A stretch of DNA of 64,000 bases, taken from assembly GCA_008921705.1 (NCBI GenBank), contig VFFE01006615.1:98126-162125 (forward strand). The letters are read 5' to 3'. The position numbers and the translations under genes were made by a program. The notes beneath the pieces are model-generated. The model was not told the origin of the DNA. It did not search any database and worked only from the letters and a program-made list of their open reading frames with translations. This DNA comes from Burhinus oedicnemus (lineage: Eukaryota; Chordata; Aves; Charadriiformes; Burhinidae). Positions 45,823 through 55,607 of the stretch are shown in pieces. Each line of letters starts with the position of its first letter. Positions within the stretch are counted from its first letter, which is position 1.

Positions 45823-47253
45823 GTGTTTAAAAGATTTTGAAGGGAAAAAGTTATTTAAAAGTGTGCATCATTTTGACTTAAAAAAAAATTAACAGCATTG
45901 TATGGAGCCCTTGAATCCCACTAAGAACTCAATAATTTTGAGATGCTTTAGCATTTGGAGACTGGATGCAAAACAGTAAAAGCACTGCTTTGCAATGAAG
46001 TATCGCAGGAGATTTGATGACACTGGCTCAGTCTTTTTCATAGTTAATGAACAATAATCAATGCCACCATTTTTAGTGGCGAGGTGCTCTCTGCTCTCTC
46101 CCTGCTTGACATCCGCAGATAGACTATTTCCTCCACGCTTTATTGTTTTACATATTTACAAAAAAAATTAGGCTCCATCTGCAGCTTGTGAGGCTGCAAA
46201 AGACAAACAATTCCCCCCAGATTGAGAGCAATAATAGGTTGCTCTCCATGCAAATTGGGCAAAGCAAATGCTGGGTAATTGGCTAAAAATGAGACTCTGA
46301 TGATCTCTGTTCCAAACTGTCATTTAAGTCAAACAAATGTATTTGCATGTGAGGAATACTGCCAGTGTACAGCTGGAGGAGTCTTAATAGTTGGGCTATC
46401 ACGTATTGATTTAGGCTAGACTCCACCATGCAGATGTGGGGTGGCTGGTGTGTTGCGATCAAATTGAATTTGTTCCATACTTGTAGGGGAATCAGGGAAT
46501 AACGGGACAACACAGTCCCCGGGCAGCCCTTGGGGACCAGAAATTTTTTGTGCTTACAGATATCTTCAGCAGAAGGGTCAGACTAGAGGTACATCTAGTA
46601 ATAACCTGTCTCTCATGGCTGTGAGAGCGAACACTTCAGAAGGTTATGAAGTTGTATTTCCCTAGATATTCCATCTCAGAGAATGACTTAAGGACTTTGT
46701 TTGCTGTTGAGGGACATGTGCTCCAGCCAGGCTGATCAAAGCCGTGTGCTGAGGCCAAGGTAATAAACCTCCTAAGGAGTAAGGTTCACGTTTTCTGTCT
46801 CTTTTAACATGTTGACACATTTTTCAGATTAGATCTTGGTTGCAGATTGCAGGCAAGGAGACCTTACATCTGCCCTCAATGTACCTTGTAGGTACACCCT
46901 GAGAATAATAAAATCATCTTTCCTGTTCCCTGACTGCTGCTTGATCACAAACAAGGATGCGGAAGGCTGTCACTGCAGAACACTTTGGAAAGGTGGACGT
47001 GTTGCTACCCTCAAACACAGGGAAAAAGCCTCAGATGGAGCCCTAAGAGGCTGGTCTTCAGCAGAAACCCCTGTCATCTTCTGACCTGAAGAACCATCAA
47101 GTTAGCAAGTGGTAGAGACAGAGTCCAAATGAGTTTCTCAGTCCAGCCTACTAAAGCACCCACTATCCATCGTAATTCAAACCTTCCCAGTTTCTTGTGA
47201 TGAAGGCAGGCCCAAAAAGAACGCCATTTGATGGCAAAGCAAGGTGACAAGCA
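45823..47253. other. No gene recognised; possible enhancer inside
   Basis: Ordinary sequence apart from the motif-rich block at 45990-46360 described separately. Small frames (82 and 76 codons) are not protein-like. Confidence 0.5.
45990..46360. promoter_or_regulatory. Candidate non-coding element with paired octamers
   Basis: A perfect POU octamer ATGCAAAT at 46248-46255 and its inverse ATTTGCAT at 46341-46348, 85 bp apart, with GGTAATTGGC between. AACAATAATC and CTTTATTGTT (SOX-like) lie upstream. Repeat-free, AT-rich. Confidence 0.3.
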
Positions 47254-47685
47254 AATCATAGAATCATAGAATGGTTTAGGTTGGAAAGGACCTTAAAGAT
47301 CACCTACTTGCAACCCCCCTGCCATGGGCGAGAACACCTCCCCCTAGACCTGGTTGCTCAAAGCCCAGGATGCAGTTGGCTTTCTGGGCTGCAAGTGCAT
47401 GTTGTCAGCTCATGTTGAGCTTCTCATCCACCAACACTCCCAAGTCTCTCTCTTCAGGGCTTCTCTCAATCCATTCTCCATCCAGCCTGTATTTGTGCTT
47501 GGCATCGCCCCAACCCGCATACAGGACCTTGCACTTGGCCTTGTTGAACTTTATGAGGTTGGCACAGGCCCACTTCTCAAGCCTGTCAAGGTCCCTCTGG
47601 ATGACATCCCTTCCCTCCAGCATGTTGACCGCTCCACACAGCTTGGAATGAAGCTTGGAATTAACATCAGATGCAAACAAAGTCC
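47254..47685 (-). mobile_element. CR1 LINE, antisense, internally deleted
   Basis: The 3' UTR segment (AATCATAGAATCATAGAATG to GGTTGCTCAAAGCCC, ending near 47369) is joined directly to an upstream part of ORF2 (AGGATGCAGTTGGCTTTCTG). About 400 bp of the C-terminal region is missing. The right part encodes, on the minus strand, [19 protein letters not shown] and [15 protein letters not shown], matching the segment after the RT active site. It ends around 47685. Confidence 0.9.
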
Positions 47686-48327
47686 ACTCAGGAATTTATA
47701 ACCCGACAGTCTTCGGGGAGATGGTGCTATAAGCTCAGCAGGACATTTATCATGCCATGGGTAAGCAGACCCCGATCTTAATTGGATCTAGGCTGACTAA
47801 CCCTCTGGCAGCTCCTTTGAAACAATAGGATAATAACTTGGGAACGTGCACTGAATGTGTTGCTTTGTTATCAGCAGGCAGCTGTTCAGCTGTGATTCAC
47901 AAATCCTCATCAGATGAGGAGGAGTCACAGCACGGACTAGTTTGGTCAGTTCAGTTATAAAACACCTGCTTGTGGCCAGGGAGGGGCCAAGCCGCAAGCA
48001 CAGAAGTCCAGCGCTGCAGACAGGGTGAGTTAGCTGCTGTAGGACAAAGGGTCTGTTTTTCAAAGGTACGGAACTTTGCTGTTTTCATTCTGCTACGGAT
48101 TGCCTAGAAAGACTGTTTAAGCAGAATGAAAACTTTCAGTTAATGCACTAGTTCTTTTTCTGCCAGGTTGAAATATTACAACTCTGCATGATATTATCCA
48201 AACAGACAAAGTGCTGTGGGTTTACATGGCACAAGCAGGGCTACAATATCCAGGGAAACGTCACTGGCAGAGCAGTGCAAAGGCGAGAGATTTCTGTTAG
48301 TCCTAGGACTGAAATGCAGAGGGTGTT
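47686..48327. other. No gene or repeat seen
   Basis: Short stretch between two antisense CR1 copies; nothing recognised. Confidence 0.5.
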
Positions 48328-48761
48328 TCATAGAATCATAGAATCTTTTAGGTTGAAAAAGACCTTTAAGATCACCTAGTCCAACCAGTGACCCTACTCT
48401 ACCAGGGCTGCCACTAAACCATGTCTCTAAGCACCACATCTACACGACTTTTAAACACATCTAGGGATGGTGACTCAACGACCTCCCTGGGCAGCCTCTT
48501 CCAATGGTTGAGAACTCTGTCAGTGAAAAAATTCTTCCTAATGTCCAACCTAAACCTCCCCTGGTGCAACTTGAACCCATTTCCTCTTGTCCTATCGCTA
48601 GTTACTTGGGAGAAGAGACCAGTGCCCATCTCACTACAACCTCCCTTCAGGTAGTTGTAGAGAGCAACTGTTGTTGAGAGTTGTAGAGGTGTCCCCTCAG
48701 CCTTCTCTTCTCCAGACTAAATAATCCTAGTTCCTTCAGCCGCTCCTCATAAGACATGTTC
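48328..48761 (-). mobile_element. CR1 LINE, antisense, part split by LTR copy 3
   Basis: It begins TCATAGAATCATAGAATC and follows the subfamily with ACTAAACCATGTCTCTAAGC, CTCCCTGGGCAGCCTCTTCC and CCTCTTGTCCTATCGCTAGT, up to CCGCTCCTCATAAGACATGTTC. The LTR interrupts at 48762, and the same CR1 continues at 49548 (TCAGACCCCTCACCAGCC). Near 48675 a small duplication (TTGTTGAGAGTTGTAGAG) interrupts the normal sequence. Target of the unusual LTR insertion. Confidence 0.93.
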
Positions 48762-49492
48762 TGTCCTGGTTTGAGGTAAAACAGGACCAATTTTTTTTGG
48801 TAACTTCACTTTTTTAGCCAGGCCTCTTCGAACTGCCGAAATTACCAGCATGTTGTGCAGAAACTGGTCGCTCCCAGAGTGATCAGACCCATGTTTATGG
48901 TTTATGTCAAGGAATGGGATGCGGAGAGGCTCCTGCTTATCCTTATTGCTCTAACACCCAAGGGCAGCCAACTTTGGTATTTGCCCCGTTGGAGGGTGGG
49001 AAGCGGAAAAGCGTAGAGGGGTCACCGCTGCGGGGAGGAGTGGACAGGACAGGTGACCCAAACCTGACCCACAGGGTGTTCCATCCCATCTGCCTCCTGC
49101 TCAGTAGAAAAGCTGAGGAATCAAAGGGTCAGCTCTCTTTCTTCAATGGCCGACATCTGAGGAGGACTCTGTCTCTGCATCTGCCTTTGATCCCGATCCT
49201 GAATCCAGATCTGGAATCTAGTTCCCATCCATCACTGAGTGTAGTCTGGGACTTCCCCAGTGCCTGCCGGTGACATGATTGTCACCCTGGGAGCTTGATG
49301 TGGTTTTGTATATATTTCATTGTTTTTCTTTTTATTTTTTTATTATTAATATTTCATTAAAGTAGTTTAGTTCCTTCTAAACTCTTAAGTCGCTCATTTT
49401 CTCTCTCTCTTGCCTCCCTTCGGGAGTGGAGCAAGAGAGAGAGAGCATCTATCGTTCCACCGGATTAGGCCAATCCGGCCCACACCACGACA
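48762..49492 (+). mobile_element. LTR copy 3, with tRNA-derived tail
   Basis: 731 bp, TGTCCTGGTTTGAGG ... CACCACGACA, aligned over its whole length with copies 1, 2 and 4. It differs from them in what follows the terminal CA: a 7-nt spacer, a primer-binding sequence and a longer stretch complementary to tRNA-Lys, then the host CR1. There is no gag or downstream retroviral sequence. Contains the TATA at about 49306, the CT/GA hairpin (about 49401-49443) and a decayed CRE (TGACATGA). A 119-codon frame inside (48914-49273) is incidental. Confidence 0.95.
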
Positions 49493-49499
49493 GATTTAT
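49493..49499 (+). other. Spacer between LTR end and primer-binding sequence
   Basis: GATTTAT. Retroviruses usually have about 2 nt here; some ERVs have longer spacers. It is viral in origin because it precedes the tRNA complement. Confidence 0.7.
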
Positions 49500-49517
49500 T
49501 GGCGCCCAACATGGGGC
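49500..49517 (+). promoter_or_regulatory. Primer-binding sequence, tRNA-Lys type
   Basis: TGGCGCCCAACATGGGGC is complementary to the 3' 18 nt of tRNA-Lys(CUU) including CCA, with one difference (A for G at 49511, which could be CpG decay). It identifies the primer used by this ERV family and confirms the right end of the LTR. Confidence 0.9.
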
Positions 49518-49545
49518 ACGAACCCACGACTCTGAGATTAAGAGT
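49500..49545 (-). other. Reverse-transcribed 3' half of tRNA-Lys(CUU)
   Basis: Read on the minus strand, these 46 bases match vertebrate tRNA-Lys(CUU) from A31 to A76 at 43 of 46 positions. The match includes the T arm, variable loop, 3' anticodon stem (ATCTCAG, the isodecoder with a GAG/CUC stem) and the anticodon CTT. The differences are at tRNA positions 65, 58 and 45. The last 1-3 bases may belong to the CR1 target duplication (AGTTC, 49543-49547), so the certain length is 43. A complete tRNA gene is absent: the 5' half is missing and the sequence passes straight into CR1. This is a copy of primer tRNA, not a tRNA gene. Confidence 0.9.
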
Positions 49546-49547
49546 TC
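49543..49547. repeat. Probable target duplication after the tRNA tail
   Basis: AGTTC here against TGTTC at 48757-48761 directly before the LTR (GTTC identical). Normal CR1 has this sequence once at this place, so the composite insert is flanked by a 4-bp exact, or 5-bp imperfect, duplication. Confidence 0.65.
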
Positions 49548-49735
49548 TCAGACCCCTCACCAGCCTTGTTACCCTTCTCTGGACATGCTCCAGCACCTCA
49601 ATGTCCCTCCTAGACTGTGGTGCCCAAAACTGAGCACAGGACTCAAGCCTCACCAGTGCTGAGTACAGGGGCACCATCACAGTAGAGGGGCACGATCACC
49701 ATACAGGGGCACGATCACAGTACAGGGGCACAGTA
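49548..49735 (-). mobile_element. CR1 LINE, antisense, continuation after LTR copy 3
   Basis: TCAGACCCCTCACCAGCCTT, CTCTGGACATGCTCCAGCAC and CTCAATGTCCCTCC continue the CR1 of 48328-48761 without loss. On the minus strand it encodes the [11 protein letters not shown]...CAQFWAPQ segment. The end is blurred by a 19-bp tandem repeat (49662-49735). Confidence 0.9.
49662..49735 (+). repeat. 19-bp tandem repeat seeded in CR1
   Basis: Three and two-thirds units: 49662-49680, 49681-49699, 49700-49718 and a partial at 49719-49731. They vary around AGTACAGGGGCACGATCAC. The first unit is ordinary CR1 sequence (GAGTACAGGGGCAC...), so the array arose by local duplication at the truncated end of the CR1. 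Confidence 0.9.
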
Positions 49736-52491
49736 GAGTTTCAAATTAAGAGGGAGGAATAAAGCTGCCCTGGGTGGAATTAGAGGCTACTGTCCTAAAC
49801 TGTGTGGTGAAGATGATCTCAGCCAATAGTTCATGGAGGTGCATTGTACAGAAGCACGTAGATGACAATGGATACAGACTTACCAAGACGACTATTTGAT
49901 TCTCTGTTCTGCTAAGAGATAGCTTTTTATGTCACATTCTCCCCACAGCTGTCTGTCACCTTACCCTTCTCAAGCCCTTCTCCCCGTGCTGTTTACTGAC
50001 AGCACTGACCTTTTGTAGCAACTCAAGCACGCAAGGCTGTACCTTACAAGGTGCAAAGATAGAAGCGGAGTTAGATTTAAGGGTCGGGATTGATCCTTGA
50101 AACACAGCCATGTTCTGGTTTTTGTATAATCATGCGCGGTAAAAACATAAAGAGAATATGGAATAAATAAACAAGCGAACAAGCAGTTCAATGAAATGAA
50201 GCATGCATGTGCATGTGTCTATGTGAGTGTACACAAAGATTCAAGAAATAAATAACAAGCATTCACAAAACTAAATATTTAAGCGAAAGAAACTGAAAAA
50301 TGCAAGGAGCGGTGTGGTGGTCCTGCAGCTTTCTCTGGAGACTCTGATGATGCTCTCTAGTCTCTTCCGTAGGCTTAGTTTAGTGATTTACTCATAGGAA
50401 AGTGGACTTTGGGAGGCTGAGGTACGTGTCTAAACACAGATGCTAAATGAAGTCAGGCTACGCCAGTACAAACAAGAAGCGTGTCAGAAAAATATTTCAC
50501 ACTGACTACTTCCCCAGAGCAACTCCAGAATTTTGAGCCTGGTCAGGCGATACAAGGTTAATAACAGCAGATTTCTGGTCTTAAAAGTTTGGAAATTATA
50601 TTTGTAGTTTCTGTTCCTCTGTTTTCCCCCTAATTCTGACATCTCTGCCCCACAGTGAAGCTCACATTGGCTTCTCTTTTTGTCCCCACTTAACTAATAC
50701 CTGTGAATCCCTCCGCCTTTTATTCTTTAAAGACACAAGCAGTAACAAAACTTTATGCCCAGAGAGAATATTCTGTCTCAGCCTTTTGGTTGTTGGAGGG
50801 TCTCCAGGGCAAGAGATGTCTCTCAGTTTTTAGGGTTCCTGAAGCAATGTCATCTCTGTCATAATTGATGGACCTCGGCAGGGTGCACAGAAGTAATAAT
50901 GGAGGGCAATAGCGTTACGCATATGGAAAGAGCTATAGTAAGGAAAGTCTTGAAGATGTGGGAACAAATCATTGCTAGGGCTGAGTGTCAAAGCTTCACA
51001 GAAGCTTCACTCAAAACAACAGCAGGAGCTTTACAGAGAAGAAGATGCATACTAAAGCTTTGTCTGAGTCTACTCCAAAATCCAGAGCTGTCTACCATCC
51101 AAACCATAATCATTTAAATGATTTCTATGTGACCTAGGAATTGGGATCTTGAAACTGGAGCTGTTGGATATACTGAATATGATCCCTTTCAGGACTCAAG
51201 ATCTTTTTCATGCAGCATGCACCTTAGGATCAACAAATGTATTACAGTCTTTTCCATCAGCAGTTGTTGCTGATTTAGCCTCATCTACAACCTGACCTAA
51301 AGGTGTATGGTCATGGCTAGCAGCAGGCTTAGGCCAGCTTTCAAATTCAGCTCTTGCCATGAACAGAAATTTGGCATTTCTCATTACTGGTGGCAAGAGA
51401 AAGCTAATGTATCAGAAATTCCATTACCCATAGAAAGGTATTGACTACAAGAAGCCTGGAAACTGCAATGACATTCCTGAAGGTCTCAGCCATTCGCCTG
51501 ACCCAGGAGCCTGTCTAAAATGTATCTTACCACCAAAGACAAAGTTGTCCTAAGAGAATCATGGGCAAACTCCTTTGGCTGCAGTCAACTGCCTTTCGAA
51601 GAGCCTGATGGAAATACTTGTGGGGAAATGTGACCATGGAGCAACACTTATTTTCTAGGCAATCAGATACCAGGAAAAACATCAGCATAAAGTTATTTGT
51701 TATGCCTGGTTAAAATGATAAATAAATCACAACAGTGGGACACACTCAGAAAAGAGGCCAAAGAACAACACAGGAATTGTGACACTTCTCATGCCGAGAA
51801 AACAAGCTGAACCCAACCTCTTGGTGTGTTTAAATCACAGCGTTTCCATGCAGAGGCGAGGATTAACTGTTCCCTTCAGATCTTCAGTACAGCGATCGTG
51901 TAATCCCTCCACTACCTGATATTAAAGATCTTTTCTCTTCTATAGCTGAGGGTCAAAAGTTTAGTGAAACTAACTTGCCAGAATATTGTTCTTTTATTTA
52001 CGGGAGCTGTAGTACTTAAGCTCCAGCTGTAACCGCTGGAGCACATATCTGCAGTCACATCTAACAGGGCTGTACCCCTCTTCTCCTTTGTTGCCCTGCC
52101 TGCAAGGGTGGAGAGGAAATGCAGGGAGGGTGAACAGAACCCCTGTCCTGGATGTTGCAGTGGTACAGTCATAAATCAAGCCTATTCTTGAAGCTGGATC
52201 CATCATTCGCATTATAAATGTTGAAGCCAATGCTATAGGCACAAAGCCTGGAGCTCTTTAAATGAGGAATTGCTGAGCATATTAAGCCCATTGCAGCGGC
52301 GCAAATTCATGCATAACTGAGCAGATCCAGGAGTAGAGGATTCAGGATCACAAATATTCCCATGTATCTGAAGGCTTTCTTCAACAAATTTATTTAATGA
52401 TGTCTACGGAGGTGAGTGTTTGTGGGTACGGCAATGACTGGCTCTGGTACATCAATGCCCACAATCTGCACTGCCTGTGTAGGCCCAAGAG
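49736..52491. other. No gene recognised
   Basis: Ordinary sequence with short frames only. A small GC-retaining block at about 52190-52340 (GCAGCGGCGCAAATTCATGC near 52293, with TTAAATGAGGAATTGCTGAG near 52258) could be regulatory. Confidence 0.5.
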
Positions 52492-53027
52492 GACCAGGTC
52501 TGGAGCGCCCAACATAAGAAAGACATGGACCCTCTGGAGCAGGTCCAGAGGAGGCCATGAAGATGATCCGAGGGCTGGAGCACCTCTGCTGTGAGGACAG
52601 GCTGAGAGTGTTGGGGTTGTTCAGCCTGGAGAAGAGAAGGCTCCAGGGAGATGTTATTGTGACCTTCCAGTACCTAAAGGGGCTACAGGAAAGCTGGGGA
52701 GGGATTCTTGATCATGGAGTGGAGCAATAGGACAAGGGGTAATGATTTTAAACTGAAAGAGGGGAGATTTAGACTAGCTATTTGGAAGAAATTCTTTACT
52801 GTGAGGGTGTTGAGACATTGGCACAGGTTGCCCAGAGAAGTTGTGGATGTCCCATCCCTGGAGGTGTTCAAGACCAGGTTGGACGGGGCTTTGAGCAACC
52901 TGGTCTAGTTGTAGGTGTCCTTGCCCATGGCAGGGGGGTTGGAACGAGATGATCTTTAAGATCCTTCCAACCCAAGCCATTCTATGATTTTATGTTTCTA
53001 TGATTCTATAATTCTATGATTCTATGT
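52492..53027 (+). mobile_element. CR1 LINE 3' end
   Basis: It starts in the C-terminal part of ORF2 (AGGTCTGGAGCGCCCAACAT), carries small deletions (the frame breaks at GGGGCTACAGGAAAG near 52679) and ends with five imperfect octamer units around 52980-53025 (CTATGATT, TTATGTTT, CTATGATT, CTATAATT, CTATGATT). The rightmost open piece is 66 codons (52708-52908), ending LDGALSNLV. Confidence 0.94.
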
Positions 53028-55607
53028 CTCAAGAAACAAGTTCTCCAGAAAGCACCTTTATCTTCTAAATGACAACAAAGCAAAAGAGATGTTGCTTGTC
53101 TTCTGCCTTGCCTGATCTTCTTACAGATCCTACATTTGCTGAGGTGGTAGAAACGGTTGGGGAAGGCAGACGAGTGTTATTTTTTCATTTACTTTTGTGA
53201 GAAAGAACTATAGAGTTGGGGTGCACCTTTGCAAGGTTGGTCTATGGTCTTTCATCAGACCTGCCAATTTCTTCAAGTAAACTTTGAGCTATCATGGGCA
53301 AACTGGGCACTATCACTGAAGACTTTTTAAAAATAAAGGACAAAATGCACAATGTCTGTCTGGATCAGAATAAGAGGGGAAAATGAACAATTTAAAGTGT
53401 TTCCTCATATTGTGAGGCCTTTTGGAGGTGGACAAAAATATCTGCAGGTGCAGAGTATCTTCTGTTTAGGATGGTTTGGGTAGACTAACTTTCTTTATGA
53501 ACACCAGCTTATCGAACCAGGCTGTGAACTAGGTACTGTGAGCTGTCACTTGTGAGACCTATAGCAACAACATCTCAAGAATCACAATGTTGCTGCATGC
53601 TACATAGCTGTAGGGATAATGTGAATTATCCTCGGCTGTGTAATGGGATTTAATATACGAAGAAATCTGTCATGCCTTAAATTCCACGTAAAAGCTAAAA
53701 GAGCACCAAAAACTATGAGGGACTTTGTGGAGCAGCTGATAGATCCACCTTGTAGGGATAAACACCCTCCATAAAGTACCCACGTGCTTGTTTTTGAAAA
53801 TGTATAAACCTTTTAGTTCAAAAGGAGACACTTAGAGGTGGAGGTCCTTTTCTTTCTCAAAGAATGATTTCCAGTGCTTTCTGCAGATGGTCAGATCCTG
53901 TGTTTGCCAACCTGCCTTGGGGTTTTGCATCAGTGTGGGAAACCGCCAAGTAGAGTTACCTGAGGTCATGGTCATTTCAATGGTGAATGGGTTTTTTTCT
54001 GATCAAAAGCCCTCTTCTAAATGTCTATATCTCTTACTGGTGACAGGGTACACTGAAGAAGGTGGTATATGGCTTGAGGACTCATGAAAATACTGTTCCC
54101 AGCCCAATTTGAATGAAGTAGCTCGACTGAAGGAGAGCATCATTCTGCTGCACTTTTATAGGCTAGCACAGACCAAATCCACAGAGGCGTTTTGTCTGGC
54201 AGGATGCTTTCTGAACCAGAACTTCTCAAATTGACCCCAGTTTTGAGCTCCTGAGAAAATTGTCCTCTCCACTTTCATGGCTACCTCAGAGCTTATTTCA
54301 GCTTTTTTCCATATGATGTGCCACAGCTTGGAAATGGTGTCTCTTCTTTTAGGTCTATGTGGGCCATTAATTTAGAGGCCAATTGAATCTCTGAGATTTC
54401 CCCTGCTTTTAAGAGCTGCTCATTCCAATGCTACAGTCCTGCGGGTAAAAAGGCAACTGAAAGCTTTCTCTTCTCACCTTGTTTCAGCAGCTAGCAAAAT
54501 AATGGAGAGACATGGGAACAGAAATCCATAAATACCAGGAATTAGAGCCAAGTATTGTCGCATCAAAGACCATTACTTTTAATTCAGCAGTTCCCAGAGG
54601 ATTATTCCAACTGCTTCTTGTATGACCCAGCTTCTTTTTGTGCAAAAGACTCAGCCCAAAAGGACATTTCAGATGACATTTATTATTTACATTTTTATAT
54701 CCCTTTGGAGATTCCTTCCCTTTACACTGTGCCCCACATCTTTCTTTTCATTTCTGTCCCAGCTTTCTCACTGTGCTGTATCATCCTGACTGTGAGAGTC
54801 GGAGCTCAGGAATACACCCAAGACCGGTGTTTTGAGTACAGCAGGAGAAAAAAAATTAATGGAATAGCTCATCTGTTGAAATCTTAGCTATAACTGGGTG
54901 TGCTAAAGTCTGCTCAGTGTTTGGCAGTGAAGCAGCTTATATTTCCATGTAGAATTTCTTCCCAAAGGGCTTTGTAGTGAAGACGATTTAGCAAGTAGCG
55001 CTCTTCCATTATTGAGTCACAATAAATAACACTTTGCTGACGTAGTGTTTTCATGATAACGTAAGACCACGCTATTCTTCCTATGCAGCCACAGTTTGCC
55101 TTTTTTGTCCTGCATCTCACAATTCCTTTCGCTTTCCCACAGGTGTGGACAGCAGTGTTAATTTTAGCTCAGAGGTGGCTGTTGTGAGGGCTAAAAGCAC
55201 ACGATCGAGACAGAGCATAGAGTTATCTAAGAGTAACTTCCAATTACAACTGAATGCAGAATGGTTTTTCCATGCTATGAAGCATGTTAATAGCCTAGCT
55301 CCAAATCTTCCTGTCCTTTCCAGGAGTGACCCATGCATCTCGGTGTTCTTGAGTGAGACAAAAAGAATTCCTTTTCTTTACCGGAGAAGTGCAGAAGTCA
55401 CTGGAGAGGTGGGAGAAACAGCCTGAAGTCTTTGCCTGACCCAAAGGAGGGATTTCAGCCAAGGCAAACAGCTTTCCCGAGGTCATTCTGGAGGACCAAG
55501 CTGACCTTTTTTTCCTTTCTTTTCTTGTTTACATAGTGATGATGTCTGCTGCTACAGAGCACACCTGGCCATCCAAAGAGACATTCAGGCTCTTATATGT
55601 TCCATGT
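53028..55607. other. No gene recognised
   Basis: Frames up to 110 codons (54555-54887, +) have no known domain. No repeat family was recognised. Confidence 0.5.

Noticed and set aside
45099..49492. LTR copies 2 and 3 as the two ends of one provirus
   Set aside because: Copy 2 has its own perfect GTGTT duplication, and the 2.9 kb between the copies is unique DNA plus CR1, not retroviral genes.
49500..49545. A genuine tRNA-Lys gene or tRNA-derived SINE
   Set aside because: Only the 3' half including CCA is present. CCA is not encoded in vertebrate tRNA genes, and it lies at the exact PBS position after an LTR.
16218..49735. CRISPR-like arrays
   Set aside because: The tandem repeats present have no unique spacers, and the sequence is vertebrate.
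52505..52520. GCGCCCAACAT resembling a Lys primer-binding site
   Set aside because: It is CR1 coding sequence; no LTR precedes it.
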